Below are positions 23,797 to 32,717 of a stretch of 64,000 nucleotides of DNA, piece after piece; within the stretch, counting starts at the first letter, position 1; each line of letters begins with the position of its first letter. The notes under the pieces are model-generated. The model had not been told where the DNA came from, searched no databases, and saw only the letters and a program-made list of their open reading frames with translations. The DNA comes from Actinoplanes cyaneus. Its GTDB lineage: Bacteria; Actinomycetota; Actinomycetes; Mycobacteriales; Micromonosporaceae. A program made the position numbers and the translations under genes. The stretch lies in the NCBI RefSeq assembly GCF_016862095.1, contig NZ_BOMH01000001.1, positions 1 to 64,000 on the forward strand. Reading direction: 5' to 3'.

Positions 23797-24270
23797 ATGG
23801 CACATGACTTCACCGTGGTGTTGCGCGGTTACGACCCTTCTCAGGTGGACAAGGCGTTCGCGGAGGCGCAGCAGGCCGCCGCTTCTGGCAGCCCCGCCGC
23901 CCGGGCGGCCGCCCGCGACACGCTGGCGAACACGACGTTCGAGGTCGTCCTGCGCGGCTACGACCGTGATCAGGTCAGCAAGGCGGTGGCGGAGGCGGAG
24001 TGGGCCCTCGCCGAGGACGGCGAGTCCGCCCGGCACGCGCTGATGGACGTCAAGTTCGACGTCGCCCTGCGCGGCTACAACCGCGTTCCGGTGGACACGG
24101 TGCTCGCGGAGGCGCGGCGGGCCCTCGCCTCGGACAGCGAGTTCTCCCGGGCGGCCGCCCGCGACGCGCTCGCGAACATCACCTTCGACGTCGCCCTGCG
24201 CGGTTACGACCGCGGCCAGGTCGACAAGCACGTCAGCCGGCTGCTCCAGGCGTTGACCAAGCCGCGATAG
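23797..24270 (+). CDS. Protein of four DivIVA-like repeats
   Basis: The 157-residue protein consists almost entirely of four repeats starting at residues 5, 48, 87 and 130, each reading roughly F-x-V-x-LRGYDRxQVDxxVxEA. The RGY(D)xxQVD box is the N-terminal signature of DivIVA/Wag31-family domains, normally present once and followed by a long coiled coil; here it is iterated and no coiled-coil tail exists. In DivIVA the box helps membrane-curvature binding, so a polar or septal scaffold role is conceivable, but unproven. Start is ATG 23797. It converges on ackA with 18 bp between stops. Confidence 0.7.
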   Translation: MAHDFTVVLRGYDPSQVDKAFAEAQQAAASGSPAARAAARDTLANTTFEVVLRGYDRDQVSKAVAEAEWALAEDGESARHALMDVKFDVALRGYNRVPVDTVLAEARRALASDSEFSRAAARDALANITFDVALRGYDRGQVDKHVSRLLQALTKPR

Positions 24271-24288
24271 CCCAGGCGGCAACCGCGC

Positions 24289-25341
24289 TTACGACGGGAG
24301 GAGCGCGGCCGCCTCCCGGGCGAGTTGCAACTCCTCGCGCGGCTCGACGACCAGCACGGGGACCGTGGCGCCCGCCGGGCTGACCGGGCCGTCTGCCTCA
24401 GGGTCATCGACGACCGGCAGCGGTACGCCGAGCAGCCCCAGCCCCGCACAGACGTCGCGCCGCACCTCGGGCTGGTCCCAGCCGATCTCGCCGGTGAAGA
24501 CGAGCGCGTCGAGCCGGTCGAGCGACGTCGCGGCGGCCGCGATCTCCCGGCGGACCCGGTGCGTGAACACGTCCAGCGCGGGGTCGCCGATCAGCTCGCG
24601 GGTGTCGCCCGAACGCCCGCCGGACAGGCCCAGCAGCCCCGATCCGTGGTAGAGCCCGTCGCTCAGCTCCTCGCGGGTCAACCGGCCGTCGAGCAGCCAC
24701 AACAGCATTCCCGGGTCGATCGCGCCGGAGCGTTTGCTCATCGGGACGCCGTCGAGCGGGGTGAAGCCCATCGACGTGTCGACGCTGCGGCCGTCGCGGA
24801 CCGCGCAGACCGAGGCACCGCCGCCGAGGTGGGCGAGGACGACGTGGAGTTGCTCGGCGGGGCGGTGCAGCAGCTCGGCGGTGCGACGCAGCGCGTACGC
24901 GTAGGACAGCCCGTGGAAACCGTAGCGCCGCAGCCCCCACCGCTTGCGCCACTCCTCCGGGAGGGCATAGGTGGCCGCGTGCTCGGGGAGGGTCGCGTGG
25001 AAGGCGTTGTCCGGGCAGACCGCGTGGGGGACGTCCGGCAGCAGGTCACGCAGCGTGTCCAGCAGCGCCAGCGCTGGCGGCACGTGCAGCGGGGCGAGGT
25101 CGGCGACCTTGTCGAGGCCGGCCCTGAGCTCGTCGTCGACGAGGGTCGCCTGTTTCACGAGGTCCCCGCCATGGACGAGCCGGTGCGCGACGATGCCGGG
25201 CTTCTCGTGGCTTCCGACGAACTCGGCGACAGCCTCGCGGGCCTCGTCCGAACCCGGCGCGCCGGAGATGTCCCGGCGGTCGCCGTCGATGACGACGAGG
25301 TGCAGGCTGTTCGATCCCGCGTTGACGGTCAGGACACTCAC
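24289..25341 (-). CDS. ackA: Acetate kinase
   Basis: The enzyme interconverts acetate plus ATP and acetyl phosphate. Family motifs in order: LTVNAGSNSLHLVV at the N-terminus, DNAFHATLPE, RRYGFHGLSYAYA, HLGGGASVCAV, VDTSMGFTPLDGVPM, KRSGAIDPGM and TGEIGWDQPEVR. At 350 residues it is shorter than the usual ~400, the deficit lying in the N-terminal half. There is no phosphotransacetylase beside it, so acetyl phosphate may come from phosphoketolase elsewhere. The next gene upstream on the same strand ends 4 bp before its start, suggesting co-transcription. Confidence 0.93.
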   Translation of the reverse strand: MSVLTVNAGSNSLHLVVIDGDRRDISGAPGSDEAREAVAEFVGSHEKPGIVAHRLVHGGDLVKQATLVDDELRAGLDKVADLAPLHVPPALALLDTLRDLLPDVPHAVCPDNAFHATLPEHAATYALPEEWRKRWGLRRYGFHGLSYAYALRRTAELLHRPAEQLHVVLAHLGGGASVCAVRDGRSVDTSMGFTPLDGVPMSKRSGAIDPGMLLWLLDGRLTREELSDGLYHGSGLLGLSGGRSGDTRELIGDPALDVFTHRVRREIAAAATSLDRLDALVFTGEIGWDQPEVRRDVCAGLGLLGVPLPVVDDPEADGPVSPAGATVPVLVVEPREELQLAREAAALLPS

Positions 25342-25345
25342 GACT

Positions 25346-25777
25346 TCAGCGCTTTTCCAGGGCGCGGATCAGCTCCGCCTTGGTCATCGTGGAGCGGCCC
25401 TCGACGCCGCGGTCGCGGGCCTCGGCGTACAACTCGGCCTTGGAACGCTCGGATCGTGAGCCGCCCGGATCGCGCGGCTTGCTGGACGACTTCATGCTCT
25501 TGGTGGGTTTGCCGAGTTCACGCCAGCTCTTCTCGGACACGTCCACGCCGAACTTGCGGGCGGCCCGCTGGATGCGGCGGAACGCCTCGTCGCGCTCGTC
25601 GTCGCTGGCGTCGCGGACCTGGTCGAAGCGGGCGAGCGCGTTGCGGACGTGCTTCGCGTCGCTCAGCGGCTCCTTGCGCAGCCGCGGGAAGGCGAACTCG
25701 CTGTCCGGCATCGCGTTGCGGTCGGCAGCGTCCAGCGGGGCGGTCTTCTTCTTGGCCATGGACTCCTGCATACCCAT
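25346..25777 (-). CDS. DUF6582-like basic protein with Rho-N/SAP-like tail
   Basis: Up to 143 residues; the internal ATG at 25759 (MAKKKTAPLDAAD) is an equally good start. The N-terminal half (SEFAFPRLRKEPLSDAKHVRNALARFDQV ... ERDEAFRRIQRAARKFGV, cited in parts) matches the DUF6582 layout. The C-terminus (SKAELYAEARDRGVEGRST, then KAELIRALEKR) is a Rho-N/SAP-type helical hairpin that often binds nucleic acid. The protein is highly charged, small and cytoplasmic. Function unknown. Confidence 0.65.
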   Translation of the reverse strand: MGMQESMAKKKTAPLDAADRNAMPDSEFAFPRLRKEPLSDAKHVRNALARFDQVRDASDDERDEAFRRIQRAARKFGVDVSEKSWRELGKPTKSMKSSSKPRDPGGSRSERSKAELYAEARDRGVEGRSTMTKAELIRALEKR

Positions 25778-25854
25778 CCGGCCGGAATGCAGACATCGAC
25801 GGTTATCGACGGTAGGGTGCTGCAGGAAAGCGCATTCCTAGAGGAGGGGACGCG

Positions 25855-27036
25855 ATGAAGATCGTGCTTGCCGTGCTGGCCTCGCTGCTGGCCGCCCCGG
25901 GGACGCCGGCCCGGCCGATCCTGTCCCCCGCCGAGGCCGCGCCGTTCACCGCCGCCCAGTACCTCGGCTATTCCGGCACCTACGCGAGCCCGATCGCGGA
26001 CCCGTGGCGCCCGGGTCCGATTCGCACCCCGCGGCACCCGGATTTCGTGGCCGACCCGTCGACCGGCATTCAGGAAGCGGTGAACGCCGCCTATCGCGCC
26101 GGTGGCACGCGACGCCTCTACATCGCGGTGCGGCCCGGGACGTACACGGGAACGGTCTTCATTCCCTCCGGCACACCACCGCTGACCATCTTCGGCGACG
26201 GGCCGGCCCACAAGGTGAATCTTGAATTCACCGTCGATGCCACGATCACCCCGGCGCAATGGGCCGCGCAGGTCAACGCCGACGGGCGGTACACCGAGGG
26301 CGACCCCGCCTGGCCGATGTTCCAGTCGTGCGCCACCAAGACCACCGCCACGGCCGCGCTGTGCGCCACGGTGGTCTGGGCGCAGAGCACGGATCTGCAG
26401 CTCAAAGGACTGACGATCACGAACACGCTGCTGGACACGGTGGACCGCGGCACGCATCAGGCGCTCGCGCTGCGCACCGACGCGGACCGCACGCAACTGG
26501 AGAACATGCGCCTGATCAGCCGGCAGGACACGTTCCTGGCCAATGCCGACGACGTGAACCGCATCGCGCGCGTCTCCGTCCGGCATTCCTACATCGAGGG
26601 CGACACGGACTTCGTCTTCGGACGGGCCGCCGCGGTCTTCGAGCACGACGAATTCCGGCTGGTGTCGTCACGAAAGGCATCCGGGGGTGTCATCTTCGCC
26701 CCCAACACCCACCCCCTCTTCCCGTACGGCTTCCTGGTCACCCATTCCCGCATCGTCGCCGACGCCGGATATCGGGCGGCGCCCACCGGACACCTCGGCC
26801 GCGCCTGGGATCAGGGGGCGAGCGCGACCGGTTATCTGCCCGGCAGCACCCCGAACGGCCAACTCGTGATCCGCGACAGCTGTCTCGGCGCCGGTTTCGA
26901 CACCGCGAACCCGTGGGCCCCGGCCGCCACGACCGCGCGCCCGTTCGTGGCCCGGGTCGACGAGGGCCGCGACCTGAACGACGTCAACCACAACCGCCTG
27001 TGGGAGTTCCGCAACCACGGCCCGTCCGCCGGCTGA
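25855..27036 (+). CDS. Secreted pectinesterase (carbohydrate esterase family 8)
   Basis: Starts at ATG 25855 behind GAGGAGGGG. A signal peptide (MKIVLAVLASLLAAPGTPA) exports the 393-residue enzyme, which removes methyl esters from pectin. The five CE8 signatures appear in order: RPGTYTGTVFIP, QALALRT, SRQDTFL, EGDTDFVFGRA, and LGRAWDQG. The two catalytic aspartates fall in QDTF and DTDFVFG. It stands alone between ackA-DUF6582 and a convergent DUF1963-like gene, and suggests plant-debris degradation. Confidence 0.93.
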   Translation: MKIVLAVLASLLAAPGTPARPILSPAEAAPFTAAQYLGYSGTYASPIADPWRPGPIRTPRHPDFVADPSTGIQEAVNAAYRAGGTRRLYIAVRPGTYTGTVFIPSGTPPLTIFGDGPAHKVNLEFTVDATITPAQWAAQVNADGRYTEGDPAWPMFQSCATKTTATAALCATVVWAQSTDLQLKGLTITNTLLDTVDRGTHQALALRTDADRTQLENMRLISRQDTFLANADDVNRIARVSVRHSYIEGDTDFVFGRAAAVFEHDEFRLVSSRKASGGVIFAPNTHPLFPYGFLVTHSRIVADAGYRAAPTGHLGRAWDQGASATGYLPGSTPNGQLVIRDSCLGAGFDTANPWAPAATTARPFVARVDEGRDLNDVNHNRLWEFRNHGPSAG

Positions 27037-27042
27037 CCGACC

Positions 27043-28002
27043 TCAGGACTGCTGGTAGGTGACCGCCGCGAACCCGCACGACGCGTGGACGTGCAGGTAG
27101 TACGCGCCCTCACCGAACTCGTAGAGGTCGGCGCCGCCGATCAGGCCCACGTAGTTCATGACCAGGCCGCAACCGGGGCACGCGGGGTGCTCGGCGTCCT
27201 GGATCCACTGCGGATGACCGCCCAGCGTCGACCCGCCCGCACTCCACGCGCCCGCCCGGAACGGGTTCGAGCGGGCGCGCCCCACCACCGGCAGCAGGGA
27301 CGGCGGCTCCTCCGGACGGGAGTTGACCTGCAGGAAGCTGGGCCTGGTGTTCCCGGCCCACCACGTGCTCCCGCCGTCCGGCGTGACCTCACTGAACAGC
27401 GTCGTGTAGCAGGAGCAGTAGAAACAGGTCCGGAACCTCAGGCGGCCGGCCCAGCCGGTGTGCGCCAGCGCGGGCTCGGAGCCGTCCAGGTCGGCGGCCG
27501 TCCACAGCGGCGAGGAGCACCACGGGCACTCGGGGTTGAACTGCGGCGCCGGCGCCTCGCGCGGCTGCCACTCGTGGGCGACGTCCCCGCACAACTCCCG
27601 CCGGCTGCCGTCGGGGTCGATCGTCCAGCCGCCCTCCTGGGCGTACTCCGGCATTCCGACGTGCAGCAGGTCCGCGCCGGGCGGCGGCCGGTCCATCCAC
27701 CGGCGCATCGCCTCGTAGGCGAGCTGATGCCGGCTGTGCGCGAGCACGAACAGGCACCGGCCGATCAGCTCGGGCTCCTCCCCGGCGTCGACCAGCGCGA
27801 CCACCCGGGCGACCACGTCGGCGCCGGCCGCGCGGTACATCGTGCCCGGCCAGAGCACGCCCGCGTCGAGCATCCGCCCCAGATACGGCCGCAGGCGCTC
27901 CGGCTCGGCGTCGGCGATCTCGGTCAACTCCTCGATCGCGTCGTCGTCGTCCGCAGCGGCTCTGCCGATCAGCTCGTCGATCACGCCGGCATTATCCAGC
28001 AC
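27043..28002 (-). CDS. DUF1963-like protein with paired CxxC motifs
   Basis: The 319-residue protein has a helical N-terminal part (~1-100, HEAT-like) and a C-terminal beta region with CPWC, CFYC and CPGC pairs, GGHPQWIQDAEHPACPGCG and a closing HASCGFAAVTYQ. The GGxPxWIQ box and final Cys/Gln segment are typical of DUF1963/YwqG proteins; the Cys pairs probably bind zinc. No function is known. An alternative GTG start lies at 27984. Its stop is 6 bp from that of the convergent pectinesterase gene. Confidence 0.65.
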   Translation of the reverse strand: MLDNAGVIDELIGRAAADDDDAIEELTEIADAEPERLRPYLGRMLDAGVLWPGTMYRAAGADVVARVVALVDAGEEPELIGRCLFVLAHSRHQLAYEAMRRWMDRPPPGADLLHVGMPEYAQEGGWTIDPDGSRRELCGDVAHEWQPREAPAPQFNPECPWCSSPLWTAADLDGSEPALAHTGWAGRLRFRTCFYCSCYTTLFSEVTPDGGSTWWAGNTRPSFLQVNSRPEEPPSLLPVVGRARSNPFRAGAWSAGGSTLGGHPQWIQDAEHPACPGCGLVMNYVGLIGGADLYEFGEGAYYLHVHASCGFAAVTYQQS

Positions 28003-28106
28003 ACCCGCGCCTGCTGTCGGCGAGCCCGCTCGTCAGGCAGGCCGAGTGGATGCGCCGCGCCGGCCGCCGCCGTTGCGGTCGACTCCGGGCCTTGCGGGGC
28101 GTCGAT

Positions 28107-29249
28107 TCAATACGACCGCGGGAGCCCCAGCGAGAACTGGGCCACGAAGTTCAGCGCCATCTCCCGGCTGACCGGCGCCATCCGGGTCAGCCGTGACGTG
28201 GCGAGGGCCTGGACGAGCCCGTACTCGGTGGCGAGCCCGTTGCCGCCGTGCGTCTGGATGGCCTGGTCCACGGCGGCGCAGACGGCCTCCCCGGCCGCGT
28301 ACTTGGCCATGTTCGCGGCCTCGCCGGCGGCCTTCAGCTCACCGGCGGCGTGCAGCGCTGCCGCCTTCTGGGTGAGCAGCCGCGCCGCCTCGATCTCGAT
28401 GTGCAGTTTCGCGAGTGGATGGCTGATCGCCTGGTGGGCGCCGATCGGCACACCCCAGACCGCACGTTCCCCGGCGTACGCGACGGCCTTGCGCAGCGCC
28501 CAGCGGGCCATCCCGGTCGCCGACGACGCCGCCATGATCCGCTCCGGGTTGAGTCCGGCGAACAGCTGGTCGAAACCGGCCTCCTCGCTGCCGATCAGCG
28601 CGTCGGCGGGCAGTCGCACGTCGTCGAGGAAGAGGGTGAACTGGTCCTCCGGCGCGACCAGCCCCATGTCGATCTTGCGATGGGTGAAGCCGGGGGCGTC
28701 GGTCGGGACCATGAACAGCGACGGGCGCCCGCCGACCCGGGCGACGATCAAGACATGAGAGGCTTCGTCAACCCCGCTGATGTACGTCTTCGAGCCGCTC
28801 ACGATCCAGTCGTCACCGTCACGCCGGGCCTGCGTGGCGATCTGGTGCGTGTTCGACCCGGCGTCCGGCTCGGTGATCCCGAAGACGTACGTCGCCGTGC
28901 CGCGCGCCAGGCCGGGAAGCCACCGCTGCTTCTGCTCGGCGGTGCCGAACCGGGCGATCACCGTGCCGACGATCGCGGGTGACACCACCATGAGCAGGAG
29001 CGGACAGCCTGCGGTGGCCAGCTCCTCCAGGACCGCGGCCAGGTCGCCGATCTCGCCGCCGCCACCGCCGTACTCCTCCGGGATGGACACACCGAGGTAG
29101 CCGAGCGCGGCGGCCTCCTGCCACAGCTCGGTGGTCTTGCGGCCGTCCCGGGCGGCGGCGTAGAAGTAGTCCTCGCCGTACTTGCGGCCGAGGCGGGCGA
29201 CGGCGTCGCGCAACTCCCGCCGCTCCTCGGACTCCACGAACGCGGTCAC
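28107..29249 (-). CDS. Acyl-CoA dehydrogenase
   Basis: The 380-residue flavoenzyme introduces a 2,3-double bond into an acyl-CoA. Visible features are EYGGGGGEIGDLAAVLEEL, FGITEPDAGSNTHQIAT (FAD/substrate site), WIVSGSKTYISG, and the C-terminal helical domain with QTHGGNGLATEYGLVQ. In its operon (TetR, AtuA-like, carboxylase beta and alpha, then this gene) it resembles citronellyl-CoA-dehydrogenase-type enzymes of acyclic terpene breakdown, though leucine- or odd-acyl degradation is possible. GTG start at 29249 lies 28 bp after the carboxylase alpha stop, inside a 25-bp sequence that is duplicated just upstream. Confidence 0.92.
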   Translation of the reverse strand: MTAFVESEERRELRDAVARLGRKYGEDYFYAAARDGRKTTELWQEAAALGYLGVSIPEEYGGGGGEIGDLAAVLEELATAGCPLLLMVVSPAIVGTVIARFGTAEQKQRWLPGLARGTATYVFGITEPDAGSNTHQIATQARRDGDDWIVSGSKTYISGVDEASHVLIVARVGGRPSLFMVPTDAPGFTHRKIDMGLVAPEDQFTLFLDDVRLPADALIGSEEAGFDQLFAGLNPERIMAASSATGMARWALRKAVAYAGERAVWGVPIGAHQAISHPLAKLHIEIEAARLLTQKAAALHAAGELKAAGEAANMAKYAAGEAVCAAVDQAIQTHGGNGLATEYGLVQALATSRLTRMAPVSREMALNFVAQFSLGLPRSY

Positions 29250-29293
29250 GACGACTCCTCGGGCTCGACGAACGCGGTCACGACGACTCCTCG
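29237..29293. repeat. 25-bp tandem duplication at the carboxylase/dehydrogenase junction
   Basis: CGAACGCGGTCACGACGACT plus CCTCG occurs at 29237-29261 and again at 29269-29293. On the coding strand each copy contains GAGGAGTCGTCGTGACCGCG, i.e. a stop (TGA) overlapped by a start (GTGA). One copy supplies the alpha-subunit stop, the other the dehydrogenase start, leaving a possible 11-codon frame between. Confidence 0.85.
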
Positions 29294-31155
29294 ATCACGG
29301 CAAGTACCTCACCGGCGGCGACCTGCCGCCCGACCTCGACGGCGACCGAGGAGACGACCCCGGCGGCGGGCGCGGTCAGCGTCTGCTGCATCTTCATCGC
29401 CTCCAGGACGACGATCGGAGCACCCGCCGCCACCTGATCACCTTCGGCCACGTGCAGTGCTACGACGAGGCCCGGCATGGACGCCAGCAGCGATCCCGCG
29501 GCCAGGTTCGCCGCCGGATCGGCGAACTTCGGTACGGCGTGCAGGTCGAACGATCCCGCCGGCCCGTCGACGTCCACCCCGCCGTCGGCGACCGTCACCC
29601 GATAGGTCTCCCGCACCCCGTGATCGTCGAGGATCACGTGGTCCGCAGCGGCCGACTCGATCCGCACGCCGGGCAGCCACGACGACTCCAGCCGGCCGCC
29701 CCGGCCCGCATAGGTGACCCGGTGTTCGACGCCCGCGTGCCGGAACGTCCGCACCCGCTCCTGGCTGGGCACGTTCCGCCAGGCCACCGGCATCCGCGCC
29801 TGAACGCCGGCGGACGTCGCGGTCCGGACCGCCGATCCCAGCGCCGCCGCGAGCGCCGCCTTGCGGACCGCGTGGTCCTGCCCGGCGCTCGTCCACGCGG
29901 CGAGTCTGCGGTCCAGCAGCGCCGTGTCGACCCGCCCCGCGACGAAGTCGTCGTCGGCGAGGATGGCCCGCAGCAGCGCGAGGTTCGTGGTGATCCCGTG
30001 CAGCACGCCGCGGCGCAGCGCGTCGGCGAGCAGGCGGATCGCCGACGCGCGGTCCGGCCCGTACGCGATGATCTTGGCAAGCATGGCGTCGTAGCGAACG
30101 CCTACCTCGCTGCCGGCCTCGACCCCGCTGTCGACCCGGATGCCCGGCGCGCCGAAGTCGAACGCGCGCAGCCGGCCGGTCTGCGGCGCGAACCCGGCCG
30201 CCGGGTCCTCGGCGTAGAGCCGCACCTCGATCGCGTGCCCCCATGACGGCGGCGGCTCCGCCGGCAGCGCCCGCCCCTCGGCGATCGCCACCTGCCAGGC
30301 GACCAGGTCGAGCCCGGTCACGGCCTCGGTGACCGGGTGCTCGACCTGCAGCCGGGTGTTCATCTCCAGGAAGAAGATCCGGTCGCCGTCGACCAGGAAC
30401 TCCACGGTGCCCGCGCTCCGGTAGCCGACCGCCTCGGCCGCCGCCAGGGCGTGCCGGTGCAGCTCGGCGCGCACGGTGTCCGGCAGGCCGGGCGCCGGCG
30501 CCTCCTCGACGATCTTCTGGTGCCGGCGCTGGACCGAGCAGTCCCGGTCACCGGCCACCCAGATGCGCCCGTGCTGGTCACCGAGCACCTGCACCTCGAC
30601 GTGGCGGGCCTGCGGCAGGTACGGCTCGGTGAAGACGGTCCCGTCGCCGAACGCCGACTGCGCCTCGGCGGAGGCCCCCGCGAGCTCGGACCGCAGCGTC
30701 CCGGGATCGGTGACGACCCGCATCCCGCGACCGCCACCACCGGCGGCGGCCTTGATCAGCAGCGGGAACGTGTCGTCCCCGTCGAGCACCGGCACGCCCG
30801 CGGCGGACACCAGCTTCTTCGCCCGGATCTTGTCGCCCATCGCCTCGATCGCGTCGGGCGTGGGACCGATCCAGATCAGCCCGGCGGCCTCCACGGCGCG
30901 GGCGAACCCGGCGTTCTCCGAGAGGAAGCCGTAGCCGGGGTGGACCGCGTCGGCGCCCGATCTGCGGGCGGCCTCGACGATCTGATCGATGTTCAGGAAG
31001 GACTCGACGACGACCGCGGCATCCGCCTCGGCCGCATGGAGGTCCGACATCTCGGCGTGCACGGCGACGGTCTCGACACCCAGCGCGCGACAGGTCCGGA
31101 AGATGCGGCGGGCGATCTCACCCCGGTTCGCGACGAGCAGCTTGCGGATCATCAC
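29278..31155 (-). CDS. Acyl-CoA carboxylase alpha subunit (biotin carboxylase plus biotin carrier)
   Basis: The 625-residue protein carboxylates biotin with ATP and bicarbonate and carries it to the beta subunit. Domains: biotin carboxylase N-lobe from IRKLLVANRGEIARRIFRT; ATP-grasp with the glycine-rich KAAAGGGGRGMRVV and the EMNTRLQVEHPVTE active-site motif; C-lobe; and a C-terminal biotinyl domain with EAMKM (K588). Its GTG/ATG start overlaps the beta-subunit stop (GTGATG), so the two are made in step. Substrate range (geranyl-, methylcrotonyl- or propionyl-CoA) cannot be read from sequence; the atuA-like neighbour favours a branched/terpenoid acyl-CoA. Confidence 0.93.
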   Translation of the reverse strand: MMIRKLLVANRGEIARRIFRTCRALGVETVAVHAEMSDLHAAEADAAVVVESFLNIDQIVEAARRSGADAVHPGYGFLSENAGFARAVEAAGLIWIGPTPDAIEAMGDKIRAKKLVSAAGVPVLDGDDTFPLLIKAAAGGGGRGMRVVTDPGTLRSELAGASAEAQSAFGDGTVFTEPYLPQARHVEVQVLGDQHGRIWVAGDRDCSVQRRHQKIVEEAPAPGLPDTVRAELHRHALAAAEAVGYRSAGTVEFLVDGDRIFFLEMNTRLQVEHPVTEAVTGLDLVAWQVAIAEGRALPAEPPPSWGHAIEVRLYAEDPAAGFAPQTGRLRAFDFGAPGIRVDSGVEAGSEVGVRYDAMLAKIIAYGPDRASAIRLLADALRRGVLHGITTNLALLRAILADDDFVAGRVDTALLDRRLAAWTSAGQDHAVRKAALAAALGSAVRTATSAGVQARMPVAWRNVPSQERVRTFRHAGVEHRVTYAGRGGRLESSWLPGVRIESAAADHVILDDHGVRETYRVTVADGGVDVDGPAGSFDLHAVPKFADPAANLAAGSLLASMPGLVVALHVAEGDQVAAGAPIVVLEAMKMQQTLTAPAAGVVSSVAVEVGRQVAAGEVLAVIEESS

Positions 31156-32717
31156 AGTCGGAACACCCCGTAGCCGCGGGCGCCCTGGACGGGCGCGTTG
31201 TGGATGACGGACAGGCAGATGCCGAGGACGGTCCGGGTGTCACGCGGGTCGATGACGCCGTCGTCGTAGAGCATCCCGGAGGTGAAGTACGCCAGCGACT
31301 CCCGCTCGATCTGCGCCTCGATCATCGCCCGGGTCCTCGCGTCGGCCTCCTCGTCGTAGGGGCGCCCGGCGGCGGCAGCGGCCTGCCGGGACACGATCGA
31401 CACCACGCCCGCGAGCTGCGCCGGGCCCATCACTGCGGACTTCGCGCCGACCCAGCTGAACATGAACCGCGGGTCGTAGGCGCGGCCGCTCATCCCGTAG
31501 TTCCCGGCGCCGTAGGACGCGCCCATCACCACCGACAGGTGCGGAACCGCCGAGTTCGACACCGCGTTGATCATCTGGGCGCCGTGCTTGATGATGCCGC
31601 CCTGTTCGTATTCCTTGCCGACCATGTAGCCGGTCGTGTTGTGCAGGAACAGCAGCGGCGTGTCGGCCTGGTTGGCGAGCTGGATGAACTGCGCGGCCTT
31701 CTGCGCCTCCGCGCTGAACAGCACCCCTTGCGCGTTGGCCAGGATCCCGATCGGGTAGCCGTGCAGCTGCGCCCACCCGGTCACCAGACTTGTCCCGTAG
31801 AGCGGCTTGAACTCGTCGAACTCACTGGCGTCGACGATGCGCCGGATCACCTCGCGCGGGTCGAACGGGATCTTGAGGTCCGCCGGCACGATGCCGAGCA
31901 GTTCCTCCGGATCCTGCGACGGCTCGTCATAGGACGCCCGGGGCGCCGGGCCAAGCTTGCGCCAATTCAGCCGCCGTACGATCTGACGTCCGATTCTGAT
32001 CGCGTCGGCCTCGTCGGCGGCCAGGTAGTCCGCCAGCCCCGACGTCCGCGCGTGCATCTCCGCCCCGCCGAGCGACTCGTCGTCCGACTCCTCGCCGGTG
32101 GCCATCTTCACCAGCGGCGGGCCGCCGAGGAAGACCTTCGCCCCGCCCGCGACCATGACGACGTAGTCGCTCATCCCGGGCACGTACGCGCCGCCCGCCG
32201 TCGAATTGCCGAACACCAGCGCGATCGTCGGCCGCCGATCCGCGCTCGCCTCGGTGAGCCCGCGGAAATGCCGGCCACCCGGGATGAAGATGTCCTTCTG
32301 CGTGGGCAGATCCGCGCCGCCCGACTCGACCAGGTTGATCGTGGGCAGCCGATTCTCGGCGGCGATCTGCGCGGCGCGGAAACTCTTCTTCAGCGTGACC
32401 GGGTTGCTGGCGCCGCCCCGGACGGTCGGGTCGTTGGCGACGATCATGCACTCGACGCCCTCGACCACGCCGATCCCGGTGACCACCGACCCGCCGACGG
32501 TGAAGTCGGTCCCCCACCCGGCGAGGGTGCTCAGCTCCAGGAACGGCGCGTCGTCGTCGATCAGCAGCTCGATCCGTTCCCGCGCGGTGAGCTTGCCGCG
32601 CCGGTGGTGACGGTCGACGCTCTTCGCCCCGCCTCCGGCGAGCGCGGCGGCATGCTGCTCCGCCAGGTCAGCGATCCGCTCCAGCATCGCTGCCCGATGG
32701 TGCTCGTACGTCGTCAC
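31152..32717 (-). CDS. Acyl-CoA carboxylase beta subunit (carboxyltransferase)
   Basis: The open frame extends to 32984, but I take GTG 32715-32717 (TTYEHHRAAMLERIADLAEQ) because it overlaps the atuA stop as GTGA and gives the family's usual 521 residues. The crotonase-like carboxyltransferase halves are visible in GGGAKSVDRHHRRGKLTARE, NDPTVRGGASNPVTLKKS, VFGNSTAGGAYVPGMSDYVV and GASYGAGNYGMSGRAYDPRF. It transfers the carboxyl group from biotin to the acyl-CoA. Operon position between atuA-like and alpha-subunit genes with overlaps on both sides. Confidence 0.93.
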   Translation of the reverse strand: MTTYEHHRAAMLERIADLAEQHAAALAGGGAKSVDRHHRRGKLTARERIELLIDDDAPFLELSTLAGWGTDFTVGGSVVTGIGVVEGVECMIVANDPTVRGGASNPVTLKKSFRAAQIAAENRLPTINLVESGGADLPTQKDIFIPGGRHFRGLTEASADRRPTIALVFGNSTAGGAYVPGMSDYVVMVAGGAKVFLGGPPLVKMATGEESDDESLGGAEMHARTSGLADYLAADEADAIRIGRQIVRRLNWRKLGPAPRASYDEPSQDPEELLGIVPADLKIPFDPREVIRRIVDASEFDEFKPLYGTSLVTGWAQLHGYPIGILANAQGVLFSAEAQKAAQFIQLANQADTPLLFLHNTTGYMVGKEYEQGGIIKHGAQMINAVSNSAVPHLSVVMGASYGAGNYGMSGRAYDPRFMFSWVGAKSAVMGPAQLAGVVSIVSRQAAAAAGRPYDEEADARTRAMIEAQIERESLAYFTSGMLYDDGVIDPRDTRTVLGICLSVIHNAPVQGARGYGVFRL

